64,000 bases of DNA from Bacteriovoracaceae bacterium UBA3083 (GTDB lineage Bacteria > Bdellovibrionota > Bacteriovoracia > Bacteriovoracales > Bacteriovoracaceae): positions 434,001 to 498,000 of the forward strand of contig DFBJ01000013.1 of assembly GCA_002366565.1 (NCBI GenBank). The letters run 5' to 3'. The notes beneath the pieces are model-generated. The model made no database searches, had not been told where the DNA came from, and saw nothing but the letters and a program-made list of their open reading frames with translations. Of this stretch, positions 61,522-64,000 are shown in pieces. Within the stretch, counting starts at the first letter, position 1, and each line of letters begins with the position of its first letter. Made by a program: the position numbers and the translations under genes.

Positions 61522-61677
61522 ACGAAACCTCCACAAAGAGTGCTTAAAGCCCTCTTAGGTATATAAGATAGTGTATGTAAAAATTGATTTTTATGATTAG
61601 AAAATGAAATAGTATCATCCTTGATTATTTTCATTCTCTATAATTGTAGATAAAAGGAAAGGAAGTTGCAAAATAAA

Positions 61678-62781
61678 TTAAATATCAATATCGATATCTA
61701 GGAGATTTAATTGAAAAACACCTCTTTTCCCTTCAAATTCCTTTAATTCAACACCTAATTCACTGCTATAGAACCCTGCAATAATTTTGATAGGCCAAAA
61801 TCTCGCCTCAAAACCATAACTGATATAGCCTTCAGATATACCTCCAAGTAAAGAAACAAATGGTAGATCTAATTCTAGCCCAAGATGCAATTTCCTTGAA
61901 AACGGAAGATATGAATTAATTGGATGAATATCAGCAGAGAGTGAGTATGCAACAATCCCAAAGTCTTGCTTGAAATTGACTCCAGCATTAACAAACATTT
62001 CTTGAATAGGTATATCTGCGGTTCCAGAAGTTTTTCTAAATCTAGTATCACCTACATCTAGAACACTAGCTCCCCATGTAAGTTCACTAAAATTTGATTT
62101 CCACCCTTGCTCAAAACCAATATCTACTCCCCAGGCCTTTCCTTCAGACCAGCCAAGAGCATTTCTAATATCGTCAACGCTTTCTACACCACTTTGAATC
62201 TTATTAAGTAGCTCTGTCCCAAAGAGATCAAAAGTTCCACTAACTCCTTCTCTTTGAGAATGCTTAAGAGATATCCCAAGTGAAGTTCTCATTCCTGAAC
62301 TTTTACTTCCACCTAAGTTAAATGCAAAGCCAGCGACAAAACCTCTATCAACCCTATAGTCTAAATCTAACTGAGGATGTGTTGAGTTTTGAAGTAATAA
62401 ACTAGTTCTCGTTTGAGCAAATAAATTAAAGCCAAATGAGGCCATCTTCAATCCAGGAAAGACACCTGCTTGAAGATATACTGGAAACCCTATGATTCTA
62501 TCTGTAATTGCCGCAGCATCACTACTTGGAAAATCATTAAATCTATCCATCTCATCAAGTGCGTTTGTGACACCAATCTGTGGATTAAGCGGAGAAACTT
62601 CTAGTCCAGAGTTTCTAGCTAAAGCAGCAGGATTATAAAATAATGTATACTCATCATCAGCACGGGCCGTATAAGCATCACCCAAAAGTAATGCTTTAGA
62701 ACTACGTCCAAGGTGAATAACCTCTTGCCCGTAAATAGGAAATGAAGTTATAAGAATGAGGAAAAGAATTATTTTTTTCAA
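61678..62781 (-). CDS. Outer-membrane beta-barrel protein (PorV/FadL-like)
   Basis: From TTG 62781, five bases after the stop of the lipoprotein gene and behind AGGTAAG, the protein has a signal peptide (LFLILITSFPIYGQ). An ATG at 62817 would overlap the lipoprotein gene by 32 bases. The mature part starts HLGRSSKALLLGDAYTA..DDEYTLFYNPAALA, the pattern of FadL/PorV/UPF0164-type barrels, and continues with beta strands. It lacks the aromatic C-terminus typical of porins (ends DIDIDI). It probably transports or anchors a partner with the co-transcribed lipoprotein. Confidence 0.72.
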   Translation of the reverse strand: MKKIILFLILITSFPIYGQEVIHLGRSSKALLLGDAYTARADDEYTLFYNPAALARNSGLEVSPLNPQIGVTNALDEMDRFNDFPSSDAAAITDRIIGFPVYLQAGVFPGLKMASFGFNLFAQTRTSLLLQNSTHPQLDLDYRVDRGFVAGFAFNLGGSKSSGMRTSLGISLKHSQREGVSGTFDLFGTELLNKIQSGVESVDDIRNALGWSEGKAWGVDIGFEQGWKSNFSELTWGASVLDVGDTRFRKTSGTADIPIQEMFVNAGVNFKQDFGIVAYSLSADIHPINSYLPFSRKLHLGLELDLPFVSLLGGISEGYISYGFEARFWPIKIIAGFYSSELGVELKEFEGKRGVFQLNLLDIDIDI

Positions 62782-62785
62782 TTTC

Positions 62786-63766
62786 TTACCTATGAAGTGT
62801 TTCAAATATAGCAGCATAAAAATACATAATATCTTCGTCGTTACCTGTGAAAAGGTTCACACATCTCTCTTCCGAAGTTGTATCAAATATTCGAGTATCA
62901 AATGTTGGTTTATCAGCTTGAATTATTAATGAAATAGCATCGACAGCTGTTGAAATATTTGCAAATTCAGAGAAATCATCCCCTGTAAAAGTTCCAATAA
63001 AAGCATCAAGAGTATCTACAAAGTTATTAAAGAGAGTAATTCCTCTACACGCATTTTCTATATTTACAGTATCTACAGCATCTACTAATTCAGGGTGTCC
63101 CGCATTTATAGTATTATCACAAGCCCCTGTATCGTAATCAGGAAGTCCATTTATGGTACTTATGAAATCATTTACATTTACATTGTAGTCTAGGTAGCAA
63201 AGATTAGTACTTGTAACTCCTCCACCACCTTTTACTCCTGTTGTTACGGAAGCATTACCAAAGTAAAAAGAAAAGTTTCCAAGCTGGGCTAGCGATAGGT
63301 AAAAAGCGAATGTATTAATATCCATTCCACTAGTACCAAAATATGCGCTACGATCATCAGAAGTTGGGTTTGTAGATAAACTAATACCACCAGCATATAA
63401 GAGTTTATCTAATGCTCGTTGGAGATAAATATAAGAGGTACTCTCAAGAGAATCCATCGTACTCGTTGAGAACGTACTTAAGTTACTTAGTAATATATCT
63501 GGATCAGTTACTTTGGGAATATCTGTGCCGAAGAGTACAGTTGTTTTATAACCGCCTTTACAAGCATATGCTGAAGCTAAAACCTTAGTATAAGTTACAT
63601 TGTCTGGTTGATCACCTTGAAGCTCTAAAATTGAAATGGCAGTAGCACAATCCCCATTGGTCAGTGCTATATTTGCACGAAGAATTGCATTATCAACTTT
63701 GTCCTCTTTACTTCCACATGAAGATAAAAGTAGAGTCAAAATAATTATTAAAAAATTCTTATACAT
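62786..63766 (-). CDS. Exported lipoprotein with N-terminal helical repeat
   Basis: The 326-residue protein begins with a lipoprotein signal (LIIILTLLLSSC, Cys17). Residues 25-75 look like one or two TPR-type helix pairs (NAILRANIALTNGDCATAISILELQG). The rest is Asp/Thr-rich with seven or so cysteines and no recognised family. It lies four bases before the barrel gene, and the two likely form an envelope complex. Confidence 0.7.
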   Translation of the reverse strand: MYKNFLIIILTLLLSSCGSKEDKVDNAILRANIALTNGDCATAISILELQGDQPDNVTYTKVLASAYACKGGYKTTVLFGTDIPKVTDPDILLSNLSTFSTSTMDSLESTSYIYLQRALDKLLYAGGISLSTNPTSDDRSAYFGTSGMDINTFAFYLSLAQLGNFSFYFGNASVTTGVKGGGGVTSTNLCYLDYNVNVNDFISTINGLPDYDTGACDNTINAGHPELVDAVDTVNIENACRGITLFNNFVDTLDAFIGTFTGDDFSEFANISTAVDAISLIIQADKPTFDTRIFDTTSEERCVNLFTGNDEDIMYFYAAIFETLHR

Positions 63767-63854
63767 GAGTATTCCTCTCGGACAAGTGAGTCCTGTCCTA
63801 ACCTATTATCCCCCAAAGAAGACAATAGGCGGTAGAGAGAAAAAAACTCTAATT

Positions 63855-64000
63855 TTAGTTGAGTTTTACAAATTTGATAATTTTTTCGAAGGCCTCAGAA
63901 AAGAGTTCTTTATTGCTAACCAGAGATAACCTAGCAGTATTAGGAGCTCCGAAAGCTTCACCTGGAACAATCGCCACGCCCTCTTCAGTCAGGAGCTTCT
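63855..64000 (-). CDS. C-terminal end of a class I/II aminotransferase
   Basis: The last 48 codons in the window read as the C-terminus of a PLP-dependent aminotransferase: EEGVAIVPGEAFGAP followed by TARLSLVS, where the arginine binds the substrate carboxylate, then a helix to the stop at 63855. The aspartate aminotransferase group is most similar. The start lies outside the window. Confidence 0.8.
   Translation of the reverse strand, partial: KLLTEEGVAIVPGEAFGAPNTARLSLVSNKELFSEAFEKIIKFVKLN

Noticed and set aside
1..64000. Search for CRISPR arrays, insertion sequences, prophage or integrase genes
   Set aside because: No regularly spaced repeats, transposase or phage genes are visible, and coding style is uniform across the window.

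Overview
The window is AT-rich, gene-dense chromosomal DNA from a Gram-negative bacterium with an outer membrane (porin-like barrels, many lipoproteins with clear lipoboxes) and an elaborate chemotaxis apparatus. The gene mix (FolE2-type GTP cyclohydrolase, YidD, DUF4911-like and DUF2797 proteins, an MCP with a C-terminal hemerythrin, two exported nucleases, a subtilase) and low GC suggest a member of the Bdellovibrionota, most like the marine Bacteriovoracaceae/Halobacteriovorax. That placement is an inference from gene content; no rRNA is present. I see no prophage, insertion sequence or CRISPR array.

1-13 kb: a LysM protein (cut by the window edge) with a helical-repeat lipoprotein; a DUF4911-like protein, a lipoprotein and a solute-binding protein; an ABC exporter with a secreted nuclease; bcp-gloB; a CAAX-type M48 protease; a tiny secreted peptide with a duplicated motif; ogt and a glutamine amidotransferase whose start codons overlap head to head; a GAF/fRMsr-like protein, a lipase-like hydrolase and a GGCT-like protein. 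13-20 kb: apaG, DUF2797, an esterase, nth, lipB-lipA, a small membrane-anchored protein behind a textbook sigma-54 promoter, then yidD-dacB-queD.

20-26.5 kb is a probable light-responsive unit. A MerR/B12-binding regulator of the CarH/LitR type is transcribed away from a tightly packed operon of an epimerase-SRPBCC fusion, lipocalin Blc, YbgA, DNA photolyase and a flavin-reductase-like protein. 26.5-37.6 kb holds a subtilase with a hairpin over its start site, an MCP-hemerythrin, priA, cysS, pyrC-cdd, folE2 and a second exported nuclease.

37.5-46.4 kb is a chemotaxis locus on the minus strand: cheA-cheW, then a soluble periplasmic Cache protein, a Cache MCP, a CheR-receiver-degenerate-CheB fusion, and a receiver-CheB carrying a degenerate CheD-like N-terminus. 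Two MCPs in the window end in the same RFEDI tail, and CheA carries three copies of a short helical motif. I consider this locus the best candidate for an undescribed arrangement of the adaptation machinery.

46.5-64 kb: tRNA-Val(UAC), gloA, lon, a DUF3373-like barrel with a small cysteine-containing secreted protein, another RFEDI-tailed MCP, clpX-clpP, ahpC, a DedA protein, a small hypothetical protein behind duplicated dyads, a porin, a PilZ protein behind PIN-PhoH, an outer-membrane barrel plus lipoprotein pair, and the 3' end of an aminotransferase gene. Convincing rho-independent terminators punctuate the second half and help define operons.
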